A DNA stretch of 64,000 bases from Acuticoccus sp965213555 (GTDB lineage Bacteria > Pseudomonadota > Alphaproteobacteria > Rhizobiales > Amorphaceae): NCBI RefSeq assembly GCF_965213555.1, contig NZ_OZ243890.1:1798001-1862000 (forward strand), given 5' to 3'. This document shows positions 1-9,680 of the stretch, one piece after another. The number at the start of each line of letters is the position of its first letter. Position 1 is the first letter of the stretch. The translations under genes were made by a program, and so were the position numbers. The notes below the pieces were generated by a model. It was not told where the DNA came from, did no database searches, and saw only the letters and a list, made by a program, of their open reading frames with translations.

Positions 1-1645
1 GCTGCAGCACCTCGATGCGGTCCGCCTCGCGAGGCGGCTTGTCCCACCTCAGCCGAGACACGCGGGGGAAGCGCATGGCGACGCCGGACTTGTGCCGGGT
101 GGAGCGGTTCAGGCCCTCGAACGCGATCTCGAGGACCAAGCCCCGATCGGGCTCGTGCACGACCTCGCGCACGGGACCGTAGCGGCTCACGGTGTTGTTG
201 CGCACGAACTTGTCGATCTGCTTCAGCTCCTCGTCGGTAAAGCCGAAGTACGCCTTGCCCACCGGGACCAGCGCCTCGCCGTCCTCGCCCTCCATCCAGA
301 CGCCGAACGTGTAGTCCGAGTAGAACGACGAGCGCTTGCCGGACCCCCGCTGCGCGTACATCAGGACGGCGTCGACGATGTGCGGGTCGCGCTTCCACTT
401 GAACCACGGCCCCTTCGGGCGACCGGGAACGTAGGCGCTGTCGCCACGCTTCAGCATGACGCCCTCGACGGCGGCGGCGTCCTCGCCGGCGCCGGCGGAC
501 GCAGGGTCGGCGCGCCCGTCCGCCACGTCCTGCCACGAGGCGAACTCGAGCTGCGCGGAAAGGTCGAACATCGGTCCGAGCCGGCTCGCGAACGCCTCTA
601 GCCGACGGCGGCGCTCGTCGTAGGACAAGGCCCGTAGGTCCTCCGTGCCGTCCGACAGGATGTCGTAGAGCCGCACGAGCGGCGGGAACTCGCGCAGCAT
701 CTTGGCGCTCACCGCCTTGCGGTTCAGCCGCTGCTGCAGGACGTTGAACGTCTGCACCCGGCCGTTGCGAGCGATCAGGAGCTCGCCATCGAGCGCGCCC
801 TCGAAGTCCACCGCCGCGACGACGTCCGGGAACGCGCCGGAGATGTCCTCCCCGGAACGTGAGTACAGCCGCACGACGCGCCGTCCCGCCTGGTCGCACC
901 CGGCGGCGATCTGCACGCGGATGCCGTCCCACTTCCACTCGGCGCGGAACGCCGCCGGTTCCTGGGTGCGCGTCAGCTCGTCGAGGTCCGTGGGGTTCGC
1001 GAGCATCGGCGGTCTGAACGGTGCGGGATCGACGCTGGAGGGCGCCGGGCCGCGGCCCTCGAGCCACCGGAAGAGCGGCTCGTAGGGCGCGGCGAGGCCG
1101 TGCCAGACCTCCTCGACCGCGTTGACCTCCACGGGACCGAGCCGCGCGACGGCCGTCTTCGCCAGGCGCGCGTTGACGCCGACGCGCAGCGCCCCGGTGA
1201 TGAGTTTCAAGAGCGCCCAGCGACCCTTCTCGTCGAGGTGGTCCAGCCAGTCTGCAAGCTGAGCGGCGAGCCCCGCCTTGCCGCCGGTCTGAAGCGTGGT
1301 GACGACCTGCGACAGCTGCGGGCTCGATGGCGGGTCGTTGTGCCCGATGAGCCCACCCGTGGGATCGGGCGGCCGGCGCGGCCACATCAGGGCGACGGTC
1401 TCCGACAGGTCGCCCACGTAGTCCCGCGACAGGGCGAACAGCACGGGGTCGGTGCGCTCGGCAACGAGCGCGCGGATGAGGCCGGGCTTGGCGTTCTGGA
1501 ACGACAGCTCGTCGGTGAGCGCGGCGAGGGCGTAGCCGCGCTCGGGGTCGGGCGCAGCGCGGAAGTAGGCCTCCATCAGCGCGAGCTTGCCGTTGCGCCG
1601 CGGCTCATAGGTCAACCGGTCGAGGAGGTGGGCGAACGCCTGCAT
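1..1645 (-). CDS. ATP-dependent DNA ligase, cisplatin-damage-response type (3' end cut by window edge)
   Basis: This gene runs leftward off the window; about 548 codons are present and only the last few residues are missing, since the family is about 530-570 residues long. The ligase seals nicks using ATP. The active-site lysine lies in EWKWDGIRVQ (motif I, KxDGxR; roughly residue 240). Further nucleotidyltransferase motifs are visible (YSRSGEDIS, FEGALDGELL, EGVMLKR, PWFKWKR), followed by an OB-fold region. The N-terminal 200 residues resemble the DNA-binding domain of these ligases. In many alphaproteobacteria this ligase travels with an exonuclease, a DEXH helicase and an endonuclease in one repair operon; if so here, they would lie left of the window. 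ATG at 1645 is the first good start. The call as an ATP-dependent ligase is firm; the subfamily name is inferred. Confidence 0.9.
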   Translation of the reverse strand, partial: MQAFAHLLDRLTYEPRRNGKLALMEAYFRAAPDPERGYALAALTDELSFQNAKPGLIRALVAERTDPVLFALSRDYVGDLSETVALMWPRRPPDPTGGLIGHNDPPSSPQLSQVVTTLQTGGKAGLAAQLADWLDHLDEKGRWALLKLITGALRVGVNARLAKTAVARLGPVEVNAVEEVWHGLAAPYEPLFRWLEGRGPAPSSVDPAPFRPPMLANPTDLDELTRTQEPAAFRAEWKWDGIRVQIAAGCDQAGRRVVRLYSRSGEDISGAFPDVVAAVDFEGALDGELLIARNGRVQTFNVLQQRLNRKAVSAKMLREFPPLVRLYDILSDGTEDLRALSYDERRRRLEAFASRLGPMFDLSAQLEFASWQDVADGRADPASAGAGEDAAAVEGVMLKRGDSAYVPGRPKGPWFKWKRDPHIVDAVLMYAQRGSGKRSSFYSDYTFGVWMEGEDGEALVPVGKAYFGFTDEELKQIDKFVRNNTVSRYGPVREVVHEPDRGLVLEIAFEGLNRSTRHKSGVAMRFPRVSRLRWDKPPREADRIEVLQ

Positions 1646-1816
1646 GGGGCGTGAGGTAGGTGCGCCGGCGCGCGAAGGCGAACCCTCGCTCCAGGGGCCC
1701 AGGTGCCCCGTGCACTCGAGACGAAGGCTGGCAGGTAGCGTCTGCGCCGGGTGCGCCCGCGTCACGCGTGAGCTGATGTGCGCCTCGTCCGCCGACGACG
1801 ATCGCTGAAGTCGACC

Positions 1817-4615
1817 CTACCGGACGGGGACGGGCTCCTGCGGCGAAGGCGGCTCGACCTTTGCGGGGGGCGGGAAGTCCGTGGCCTCCGTCGCGGGCGA
1901 GCTGGGTTGCCCGGCTACCGGCGCGCCTCCGGCTGAGGGGGCCCGAGCCCCCGTCCGCTCAACCGGAGCGTCGACCTCCGGGGAACCGACGGCTTCGAAC
2001 GCGGCAGACGGGTCGGTAGGGGTGGCTCGCGCCGCTCGAAGTGCGTCGATCTCATCGATCAGCTCGTCGCGCTGCGCGCGCCACAGCTCGGCGCTGCGCT
2101 CAAGCTCTGCGACCTCGTTCACCAGGGTCGCCTTGCGGCCGCCGAACTCGCCCTCGAGGTTGTGCAACTGGCGCCGGAGGTCGGACAGCTCGGCGCCGGA
2201 GCGTGCGAGCTTGAGCTCCACCTCCTCGCGCTCTGCCTCGGCCTCGGCGACGGCCGCCGCTTGCGCCTCGCGCTCGGCCGTCAGCGCGGCCGTGGCGGCG
2301 GTGAGCTCGTCGCGCGCCGCGGCCATCTGATCCAACGCGGCGGCGATCGCGACGCGCTCCCCGGTGAGCGTCGCGACCTCCGCCTGAAGAGTCCCACGGA
2401 CCTCCTCGACCTCCGCGAGGGACGCCTCTGCGGCGGCGACGGCCGTCCGCATCGCGGCGAGCCTCTCCCCGGAGGCCGCGCCCTCCGCGCGCCGCGCCTC
2501 GATCTCGTCGAGGGCGGACTGCCGTGCTTCGCCAAGGCTTCCCAGCTCGTCGCGCAGCGCGGCCACACTCTCGCCGAGGGAGCTTTCGCTGGAGCGGAGC
2601 TCGCGCAGCGCTGCCGTCGCCTGCTCCTGCGCGGCGCCGGCAGCGGCGGCCTGCTCCTGGCGCTCGGCGAGCGCACGCTCGACCTCGCTGCGCAACGCGT
2701 CGCGCTCAGCCTGTGCCTCCTCGAGGGCCGCGCGTGCCGCCTCGAGCTCGGCCCGGGCGGCGTCGCGCGCGCGGAGCAGCTCGTCGCGCTCGTCCCTCGC
2801 GTTGCGGACGGCGACCCCGAGGTCACGCAGCGCGGCTCGGCCCTCCTCGAGCTCGGCCTGCAGCCGGCTCAGCCCCTCGCCGGCCTCCTGCGCCTCGGTC
2901 AGCGCGGCGTCCCGATCGGCCTCGGCTGCGGTCACCTCACCGGCTAGCGCCTCCCGTTCGGCGGCAAGCTGATCCGTCTCGGCCACGAGCTGCGTCCGAC
3001 GCTGCTCGGCGACCTCCGCCTCGCTTGCTGCCGCATCGCGCCGTCCGGTCGCCTCGACGGTCGCAGCCTCGGCCTCGGTCAGCCCCCGACGCAGGTCGCC
3101 GAGCGCGGCCGACGCGGCGTCGCGCTCGCTGATCGTCCGGTCGAACGTCCCGCGCGTCTCCTCGAGCGCGCGCTCCGCCTCGGCGACCTCGTCGCGCGTC
3201 CTGCCGAGCGTCGCGCGAAGGTCCGCAAGGCCCGCCTCGCCGTCCTCGCGGCGAGCCTCGAGCGCGGCCACCGCGTCGCGCAGGGCAATCCCTTCCGTCT
3301 GCAGCGCCGTCACTACGGACTGGACCTCGTTGTGCGCCTGCTCGACGCGTGCGAGCTCGGCCTGCGCCATGGCGACCTCGCCGGCGAGCCGGTCGCGCTC
3401 GGCGGCGAGCGCGGCGATCTCCTGTTCCCGAGCGTCGCGGTCCTCCTCCGCCTCGGCGACCGCCTCTGTGAGGGTCGCCCGCCGGCCTTGGAGGTCGTCC
3501 ACCTCGACGGACAGGGCCTCGCGGCGTTCGCGGGCCGTCTCGAGCTGGGCGGCGACGTCGTCGCGCTGCGCGGCCGCGTCGGCGACCTGCGCCTTGAGGC
3601 CCTGGCGTCGGTCCGTCAAGTCGCCGAGCTCGGACGCCAGCGCTTGCTGCTGGCGCGTCGCGGCATCGATCTCGGCGGCGACCGTCTCGCGCCGGCTCGA
3701 AAGCTCGTCGACCGCAGCTTGGAGGGTTTCACGCTGGTGGGCCATCTCCTCGACCTCGGCCGACAGCGCCTCGCGTTCGCTGGAGAGCCGTTGCACCTCG
3801 GCGCCGAGGGTGCGGCGCTGCCCGGCGAGGACTTCGGTCTCGGCCGCAAGCGCGTCGCGCCGGCCCGAAAGGTTGGCGATGTGGGTGTCGAGGCCGCCGG
3901 CCTCGGCGCGTCGCCCGTCGAGCGCGCGGGTGGCCTCTGCGACCTCGGCTGCGATGGCGTCCCGCCGGCTCGCCAGTTGGTCGAGCTCGGCAGCGAGGCG
4001 GTCGCGCTCGGCGGCGAGGTCGCCGAGGGACGTACGCAGCGTCGCGCCCTCGCGCTCCAGCATCGTCACGCGACGCTCCGCCTCGTCCACCGCAGCGCGC
4101 GATGCGTCCCGCTCCTGCGCCGCGGCGGCCGCCGCCTCACGCACGGCGGCGAGGTCGGCGCGGGTCGACGCGAGCTCGGCCTCGACCGCCTCGACCTCGC
4201 TCCGCGCACTCGCCGTCGTCCGTTCGAGCGCCGCGAGCTCGTCGCTCGCGCTGGCGATGGCGGCGCCGATCTCCTCGCGTCGCGCTGTTCGATCGGCGAG
4301 CTCGGCATCGGTGCTGGCGATCTGGCTGGACAACTCCGCCTCGCGGCGCGTCAGCGCGTCGACGGTGCTCGCGAGGGTGTCCCGCTCCGCCCGCGCGTCC
4401 GCGAGCGTCAGGCGGACCTCCTCGAGTGCCCCACCCTCCGCGCGAAGCGCATCGAGGTCCGCCGTCAGCCGCGACCTGTCCGCCTCACCGCTCGCCAGCG
4501 CCGCGGCGAGCTGCGTCCCGCGCTCCTCGCTCTCAAGGTAGAAGTAGACCGCCGCGCCAAGGCTCGCGATGGTGACGAGGATGAGGACGACGACGGCTGG
4601 GCTGCGTGCGGTCAT
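1817..4615 (-). CDS. Membrane-anchored long coiled-coil protein, function unknown
   Basis: The protein has 932 residues. A short cytoplasmic start is followed by one membrane segment (AVVVLILVTIASLGAAVYF, about residues 6-24). About 830 residues of Ala/Glu/Arg-rich helical coiled coil follow, with no globular domain that I can see, and then a Pro/Ser/Thr-rich tail ending in PVPVR. Composition is dominated by RDALAAE-like heptads, so similarity to SMC or myosin-type proteins would be non-specific. A longer reading starts at 4660, but GGAGA lies about 10 bases before the ATG at 4615, which favours the shorter form. It lies upstream of the ligase on the same strand with a 171-base gap. A structural or envelope-tethering role is inference only. 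Confidence 0.75.
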   Translation of the reverse strand: MTARSPAVVVLILVTIASLGAAVYFYLESEERGTQLAAALASGEADRSRLTADLDALRAEGGALEEVRLTLADARAERDTLASTVDALTRREAELSSQIASTDAELADRTARREEIGAAIASASDELAALERTTASARSEVEAVEAELASTRADLAAVREAAAAAAQERDASRAAVDEAERRVTMLEREGATLRTSLGDLAAERDRLAAELDQLASRRDAIAAEVAEATRALDGRRAEAGGLDTHIANLSGRRDALAAETEVLAGQRRTLGAEVQRLSSEREALSAEVEEMAHQRETLQAAVDELSSRRETVAAEIDAATRQQQALASELGDLTDRRQGLKAQVADAAAQRDDVAAQLETARERREALSVEVDDLQGRRATLTEAVAEAEEDRDAREQEIAALAAERDRLAGEVAMAQAELARVEQAHNEVQSVVTALQTEGIALRDAVAALEARREDGEAGLADLRATLGRTRDEVAEAERALEETRGTFDRTISERDAASAALGDLRRGLTEAEAATVEATGRRDAAASEAEVAEQRRTQLVAETDQLAAEREALAGEVTAAEADRDAALTEAQEAGEGLSRLQAELEEGRAALRDLGVAVRNARDERDELLRARDAARAELEAARAALEEAQAERDALRSEVERALAERQEQAAAAGAAQEQATAALRELRSSESSLGESVAALRDELGSLGEARQSALDEIEARRAEGAASGERLAAMRTAVAAAEASLAEVEEVRGTLQAEVATLTGERVAIAAALDQMAAARDELTAATAALTAEREAQAAAVAEAEAEREEVELKLARSGAELSDLRRQLHNLEGEFGGRKATLVNEVAELERSAELWRAQRDELIDEIDALRAARATPTDPSAAFEAVGSPEVDAPVERTGARAPSAGGAPVAGQPSSPATEATDFPPPAKVEPPSPQEPVPVR

Positions 4616-4838
4616 GTCGCGACAGTCTCCGATGACGATCGACGGCCGCGTTATGGGCACGCCGACTCGACCATGTCGACCGGGACGACCCCGCTGCCCC
4701 CTTACATTTGAACGGCGCCGACCGGCCGCGGCGCGTCCCAGCGCATTTCATCGCCGTGTCACCGTTCCGACGTCGCCCTGTCGCCTTCGACGTCTACCGG
4801 ACCGCCTGACAACCCATTGAAGCTCCGGGGAGCCCGCG

Positions 4839-7460
4839 GTGAACCCTTACTCCGACCTCGGCCGGCTGATCGAGCTGATCCAGACCTCCAACCTGGAGGT
4901 CCGCCCGCTCGAGCTCGGCACCTTCGAGGCGGACAGCTTCGTGCTGTCGCGCAACGAGTCGGCCTTCTACGAGGGGCTGAGCGGCGGCGACCTCATCGTC
5001 GGAGCGCGCGGCGGCGACCAGCTCGGCGGGGGCCCCGGCAACGACGTCCTCGCCGGCCGCGGCGACGACGACCTCCTGTTCGGCGGCAGCGACGACGACA
5101 TCGTCCGCGGCGGCGGCGGGGACGACACGATCGAGGGCGGCGACGGGGCCGACGTCCTCCTCGGCGGCAGCGGTGACGATGAGATCGGCGGCGGCGAGGG
5201 GGACGACATACTGCGCGGCCAGCGCGGCGACGACACGCTCCGGCCCGGCGCGGGCAACAACAACGTGAACGGCGGCGGCGGCGAGGACACCCTCGTCCTC
5301 GACGGCCTCCTGTCGGACTACAGCTTCGCCGAGCGCGCCAACGGCGTCCTCGTCGTCGAGGCGCGGGACGGCAGCTCGCGCCACGTCGTGCGCAACGTCG
5401 AGGGCGTCGCCGACGAGGCCGGCAACACCGCCGAGGCCGGCGGCACGACGACGCTGCAGCTCCTCCACGCGACGGACCTCGAGGGCAACGCGGACGCCGT
5501 CGAGAACGCGCCGAACTTCGCCACGGTCATGGACGCGCTCGACGACGAGTTCGAGACGACCCTCATCATCTCCTCGGGCGACAACTACATCCCCGGTCCG
5601 TTCTCCAACGCCGCCGGCAGCGCCGACCCCGAAGTGCAGGCAGAACTCAACGCGGTGCTGAACGACGTCCTGTCCGAGGTGACCGGCCGGGCCTACACCA
5701 GCCTCGAGTCCGACCCGGGCCGGTTCGACATCGCGATCATGAACGCGATCGGCTTCGACGCGTCGGTGCTCGGCAACCACGAGTTCGACTTCGGCCAGCA
5801 GCAGCTCCTGGAGATCGTCGGTGCCGAGACGAACGGCACCCCGAGCACCACGGACGACACGTGGACCGGCGCGCTGTTCCCGTACCTTTCCGCCAACATC
5901 GTGGTCGAGGACGAGAGCGTCCTGCAGCCGCTGCTCGAAGAGGACGGCGTCCAGGCGGACGAGGACGGCGACGGGCAGATCGCCCCCTACGCCATCATCG
6001 AGCGCGGCGGCGAGAGGTTCGGCGTGATCGGGGCGACGACCCAGCGGCTCGAGGAGCTGTCCTCGACCCGCGGCGATCCGGCGAACGACGACGACGACGT
6101 CACCGTGCCACCGCAGGGCGCCGACGGGCAGGACGTCAACGACATCCCCGCGCTCGCGGCGGACCTTCAGCCCTTCATCGACGAGCTCCAGGCCCAAGGG
6201 GTCAACAAGATCATCCTGACCTCGCACCTGCAGGACATCGCGCTCGAGCAGCAGCTCGTCCCGCTTCTGCGAGGCGTCGACATCGTCATCGCCGGTGGCT
6301 CTGATACGATCCTCGCCGACGGGGACGACCGGCTGCGCGAGGGTGACGAGGCGGCCGGACCCTACCCGATCCTCACCCAGGACGCGGACGGCAACGACGT
6401 CGCCATCGTGTCGACGGACGGGCAGTACACCTACGTCGGTCGACTGATCGTGGAGTTCGATGCCGGCGGCAACCTCATCGCCTCGTCCATCGGCAACGAG
6501 AGCGGGCCGGTGGCGACGGACGAGGCAGGCGTGCTTGCGGTGACTGGCGCAGCCACCCTCGATGAGGCGATCTCCGGCTCGACCTCGGGCAGCCAGGTCC
6601 GCGCGCTGGTCAACACGATCCAGGAAGCGGTGCTCGAGACCTCGCGCAGCAACTTCTTCGGCGAGCAGGAGGTCCCGCTCAACGGCGAGCGCGAGGACGT
6701 GCGCACGCAGGAGACCAACCTCGGCAACCTGACCGCGGACGCCAACCTCGCCTATGCGCGTGAGCTGACGGATGGGGACGTAATCGTCTCGCTGAAGAAC
6801 GGCGGCGGCATCCGCGCCTCGATCCCAAGCACCTCCGATGGCCTAGATGGCCTGATCTCCGAGCTCGAGATCGGCGCGGCGCTCCAGTTCAACAATGCCC
6901 TGACGCTGCTGACCCTGACGCCGGCCCAACTCCTCGAGGTGCTGGAGCACGCGCTGGCCGACACGACCTTCGACGCGAGCGGCAACGCCACGAACGCGGC
7001 GGGCCGCTTCGCACAGGTCGCGGGCGTGAACTTCTCCTTCGATCCCGCCGCGGCGCCTGGCTCGCGCATCGTCGACGTCGAGCTGGTCGGCGCCGGCGAG
7101 GGCGGGGCGGACGTCAAGATCGTCGACAACGGCTCGCCGACCGCGGCGGCGGACGACTTCTCCAGCGGCATCCGCATCGTGACGCTCAGCTTCCTCGCCG
7201 ACGGCGGCGACGGCTACCCCTACCCGACGTTCGGCGACCTCGACCGCGTCGACCTCGAGGATCCGCTCCTCGTCCTCGACGGCGCCGCGCAGTTCGCGCC
7301 CGTCGGCACCGAGCAGGACGCCCTCGCCGAGTACCTTGCCGACACGTTCCCGGTGGACGGCGCGCCCGGCGGCGGCTTCGACATCGCCGACACGCCGCCG
7401 GCCGAGGACATGCGCATCGTCAACCTCGCGCTCAACACCACGTCCGATCTGGAAATGTAG
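4839..7460 (+). CDS. Secreted 5'-nucleotidase/metallophosphatase-like protein with N-terminal RTX repeats
   Basis: The protein has 873 residues and a GTG start with GGGGAG about 8 bases upstream. Residues about 45-150 hold RTX nonapeptides (GGPGNDVLAG, GGSGDDEIGG), which bind calcium and mark type I secretion substrates. Residues about 205-520 form a calcineurin-like phosphoesterase core with LLHATDLEG, SSGDNYIPG and GNHEFDFG. The C-terminal half matches the 5'-nucleotidase C-terminal domain (ETNLGNLTADA, KNGGGIRASIP). No Sec signal is visible. Some metal ligands differ from the classical enzyme: DLE replaces DxH in the first motif, and the last GHSH-like motif reads AGGSDT. RTX repeats normally lie at the C-terminus, so the order here is unusual. 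It may release phosphate from extracellular nucleotides or phosphoesters. Family placement is strong; the substrate is open. Confidence 0.85.
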   Translation: MNPYSDLGRLIELIQTSNLEVRPLELGTFEADSFVLSRNESAFYEGLSGGDLIVGARGGDQLGGGPGNDVLAGRGDDDLLFGGSDDDIVRGGGGDDTIEGGDGADVLLGGSGDDEIGGGEGDDILRGQRGDDTLRPGAGNNNVNGGGGEDTLVLDGLLSDYSFAERANGVLVVEARDGSSRHVVRNVEGVADEAGNTAEAGGTTTLQLLHATDLEGNADAVENAPNFATVMDALDDEFETTLIISSGDNYIPGPFSNAAGSADPEVQAELNAVLNDVLSEVTGRAYTSLESDPGRFDIAIMNAIGFDASVLGNHEFDFGQQQLLEIVGAETNGTPSTTDDTWTGALFPYLSANIVVEDESVLQPLLEEDGVQADEDGDGQIAPYAIIERGGERFGVIGATTQRLEELSSTRGDPANDDDDVTVPPQGADGQDVNDIPALAADLQPFIDELQAQGVNKIILTSHLQDIALEQQLVPLLRGVDIVIAGGSDTILADGDDRLREGDEAAGPYPILTQDADGNDVAIVSTDGQYTYVGRLIVEFDAGGNLIASSIGNESGPVATDEAGVLAVTGAATLDEAISGSTSGSQVRALVNTIQEAVLETSRSNFFGEQEVPLNGEREDVRTQETNLGNLTADANLAYARELTDGDVIVSLKNGGGIRASIPSTSDGLDGLISELEIGAALQFNNALTLLTLTPAQLLEVLEHALADTTFDASGNATNAAGRFAQVAGVNFSFDPAAAPGSRIVDVELVGAGEGGADVKIVDNGSPTAAADDFSSGIRIVTLSFLADGGDGYPYPTFGDLDRVDLEDPLLVLDGAAQFAPVGTEQDALAEYLADTFPVDGAPGGGFDIADTPPAEDMRIVNLALNTTSDLEM

Positions 7461-7472
7461 CCCAGGCGAGGC

Positions 7473-7496
7473 AGGGGGTCGGCGTGCCGGCCCCCT
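7473..7496. terminator. Hairpin between convergent genes
   Basis: A 10-base-pair stem (AGGGGGTCGG with CCGGCCCCCT, one G-T pair) closes a CGTG loop. It lies 12 bases after the nucleotidase gene and just past the end of the oppositely oriented lysK, so it could end transcription from both sides. There is no clear T-tract. Confidence 0.55.
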
Positions 7497-7509
7497 CTCG
7501 GTACGCGCG

Positions 7510-9087
7510 TCAGGCAGCCTCGCGGGCGAGGGCGTCGGCGATGAGCCGGCGCGTCTCGGCGACGCCGTACAGCGCGACGAAGGAGCCGAAGCGCGGTCCC
7601 TGCTCCTGGCCGAGGAGCACCTGGTAGAGCGCGCCGAACCAATCGCGCAGCACCTCGAAGTGCGCCTTGCCGACGGCGTACACCTCGTCCTGGATCGCCT
7701 CGGCCGACGCCCCCTCCATCCCCTCGAGCCGTGCCGACAGCTCGAGCATCGCGGTCCGTTCCGCCTCCGTCGGAGCCCTGTAGCGCTTGGTCGGCAGCAC
7801 GAAGTCGCGATGGTAGCGCAGCGCGTACTCGACGAGCCGGTCGAGCTCGGGCTCGGACTGCGTCGTCGCGTCCGGGGCGTAGCGCGAGATGAACCCCCAC
7901 AGCACGTCGCGGTTCTGCGCGTTCGACGCCGACACGAGGTTGAGTAGCATCGCGAAGCTGACCGGCGTGCCACGTGCCGTCTCCGGCGCACCCTTGATGT
8001 GCCAGACCGGGTTCTCCAGCCGCCTCGCCTCGTCCTCCTGCGCGTACTTGGCGGCGAACGCGAAGTACTCGTCCACCGCCTTGGGGATGACGTCGAAGTG
8101 CAGCCGCTTGGCGGTCTTCGGCTTTTGGTACATGAAGAGCGCGAGGCTCTCGGGCGAGGCGTAGGCGAGCCAGTCCTCCACGGCGAGGCCGTTGCCCCTG
8201 GTCTTCGAGATCTTCTCGCCGTTCTCGTCGAGGAACAGCTCGTAGTTGAAGCCCTCCGGCGGCGTGCCGCCGATGGCGCGGCAGATGCGGCTCGACTCGC
8301 GCACCGAGTCGATGAGGTCCTTGCCGGCCATCTCGTAGTCGACGCCGAGCGCGGTCCAGCGCATCGCCCAGTCCGGCTTCCACTGGAGCTTGGCCGCGCC
8401 GCCGGTCACCGGCGTCTCGTGAAGCCGGCCGCCCTCGGGCTCGCGCCAGGTGATGGTTCCGGCGTCGGCGTCGTGCGCCTCCAGCGGCACCTGCATCACC
8501 ACGCGCGACTCAGGATGGATCGGCAGGAACGGCGAGTAGGTCGCGCGGCGATCCGGCCCGAGGGTCGGCAGCATGATCGCCATCACCTCGTCGTATGCGC
8601 GCAGCGTCGCGAGCAGCGCCGCGTCGAAGCGGCCCGATCGGTAGGCCTCCGTGGCGCTCACGAACTCGTACTCGAAGCCGAAGTCGTCCAGGAAGGCGCG
8701 CAGCCTCGCGTTGTTGTGATGGGCAAAGCTCTCGTGCGTGCCGAACGGGTCGGGCACCTCGGTGAGCGGACGACCGAGGTGGTGCGCGAGGCGCTCCTGG
8801 TTCGGCACGTTGCCCGGGACCCTGCGCATGCCGTCCATGTCGTCGGAGAACGCCACGAGGTGGGACGGCACCTTGCCGTCGGTGAGCGCGGTGAAGGCGT
8901 GGCGCACCATCGAGGTGCGCGCCACCTCGCCGAAGGTGCCGATGTGCGGCAGCCCCGACGGCCCGTAGCCGGTCTCGAACACGACGGGGCGCACCTCCCC
9001 GGCAAGGCGTGCGACCACCTTGCGGGCCTCCTCGAAGGGCCAGGCCCGCGCGGTGGCGACGGCGGCGCTCACGGACGCCGCTCCCAT
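7510..9087 (-). CDS. lysK: Lysyl-tRNA synthetase, class I
   Basis: This 525-residue enzyme charges tRNA-Lys with lysine. It is the class I (Rossmann-fold) form found in archaea and most alphaproteobacteria in place of class II LysRS. The HIGH-type motif is in GPSGLPHIGTFGEV near the N-terminus and the KMSKS-type loop is EKISKTRGNG. The length is normal for the family. The reading frame stays open to 9528, but the ATG at 9087 has GAGGG five bases upstream and gives the expected N-terminus (MGAASVSAAV). The segment before it has no family character and overlaps the divergent TerB-like gene. Confidence 0.95.
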   Translation of the reverse strand: MGAASVSAAVATARAWPFEEARKVVARLAGEVRPVVFETGYGPSGLPHIGTFGEVARTSMVRHAFTALTDGKVPSHLVAFSDDMDGMRRVPGNVPNQERLAHHLGRPLTEVPDPFGTHESFAHHNNARLRAFLDDFGFEYEFVSATEAYRSGRFDAALLATLRAYDEVMAIMLPTLGPDRRATYSPFLPIHPESRVVMQVPLEAHDADAGTITWREPEGGRLHETPVTGGAAKLQWKPDWAMRWTALGVDYEMAGKDLIDSVRESSRICRAIGGTPPEGFNYELFLDENGEKISKTRGNGLAVEDWLAYASPESLALFMYQKPKTAKRLHFDVIPKAVDEYFAFAAKYAQEDEARRLENPVWHIKGAPETARGTPVSFAMLLNLVSASNAQNRDVLWGFISRYAPDATTQSEPELDRLVEYALRYHRDFVLPTKRYRAPTEAERTAMLELSARLEGMEGASAEAIQDEVYAVGKAHFEVLRDWFGALYQVLLGQEQGPRFGSFVALYGVAETRRLIADALAREAA

Positions 9088-9226
9088 CGCCCTCGCAGGC
9101 CGGCACCGGCGGTCGTGCCTGTCATGCCACCTCCCTCGTTCGTCGCCCTCCGCGGCGCGGCGTCGGTAGCACGGGCGGGGACGGGATGCTAAGCCCGTGG
9201 CCTGCCCGACCAACCGCGGACGCTCC

Positions 9227-9652
9227 ATGGACCAGCCGATCTCCCACCACGAAGCGCTCGTCTTCGCCATGGTCACGATGTCCGCGGTGGACCGCACCAT
9301 GACCGATGCGGAGCTGCGGCGCATCGGCGAGATCGTCGAGACCGTGCCGGTGTTCCGCGACTTCGACGCCGAGCGCCTGGTCAACCTTGCCGAGACGTGC
9401 GGCGAGATCCTGCAGGAGGAGGACGGGCTCGACACCATCCTCGACCTCATCGCCACCTGCACCCCCAAGGCGCTGCACGAGACGGCGTACGCGCTCGCGG
9501 TGGAGATCGCCGCCGCGGACCTTCGCATTCAGCAGGAGGAGCTGCGCTTCCTCGCCCTGCTGCGCGATCGGCTGGGACTCGAGAAGCTCGTCGTCGCCGC
9601 GCTGGAGCGCGGCGCGCGGGCCAGGCACCGCACCCTCGCCGCGAAGAACTGA
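9227..9652 (+). CDS. TerB-family (tellurite-resistance-like) protein
   Basis: This 141-residue, all-helical, acidic protein reads as a TerB-like domain along its whole length. The pattern VFAMVTMSAVDRTMTDAELRRIGE, followed by LALEI-type helices (YALAVEIAAADLRIQQEE), matches the metal-sensing helical bundle in which paired acidic residues bind divalent ions. No signal peptide or membrane segment is seen. An in-frame GTG at 9197 would add ten residues, but the ATG at 9227 fits the family better. It diverges from lysK. The domain is known, but its role in single-gene form is not. Confidence 0.8.
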   Translation: MDQPISHHEALVFAMVTMSAVDRTMTDAELRRIGEIVETVPVFRDFDAERLVNLAETCGEILQEEDGLDTILDLIATCTPKALHETAYALAVEIAAADLRIQQEELRFLALLRDRLGLEKLVVAALERGARARHRTLAAKN

Positions 9653-9680
9653 GCGAGCGAGCAGCCCGCGGGTGCGAGGG

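Noticed and set aside
4794..6227. Long minus-strand frame opposite the nucleotidase gene
   Set aside because: It is Val/Asp-rich and repetitive exactly where the RTX repeats are, and lacks domains: a complement artefact.
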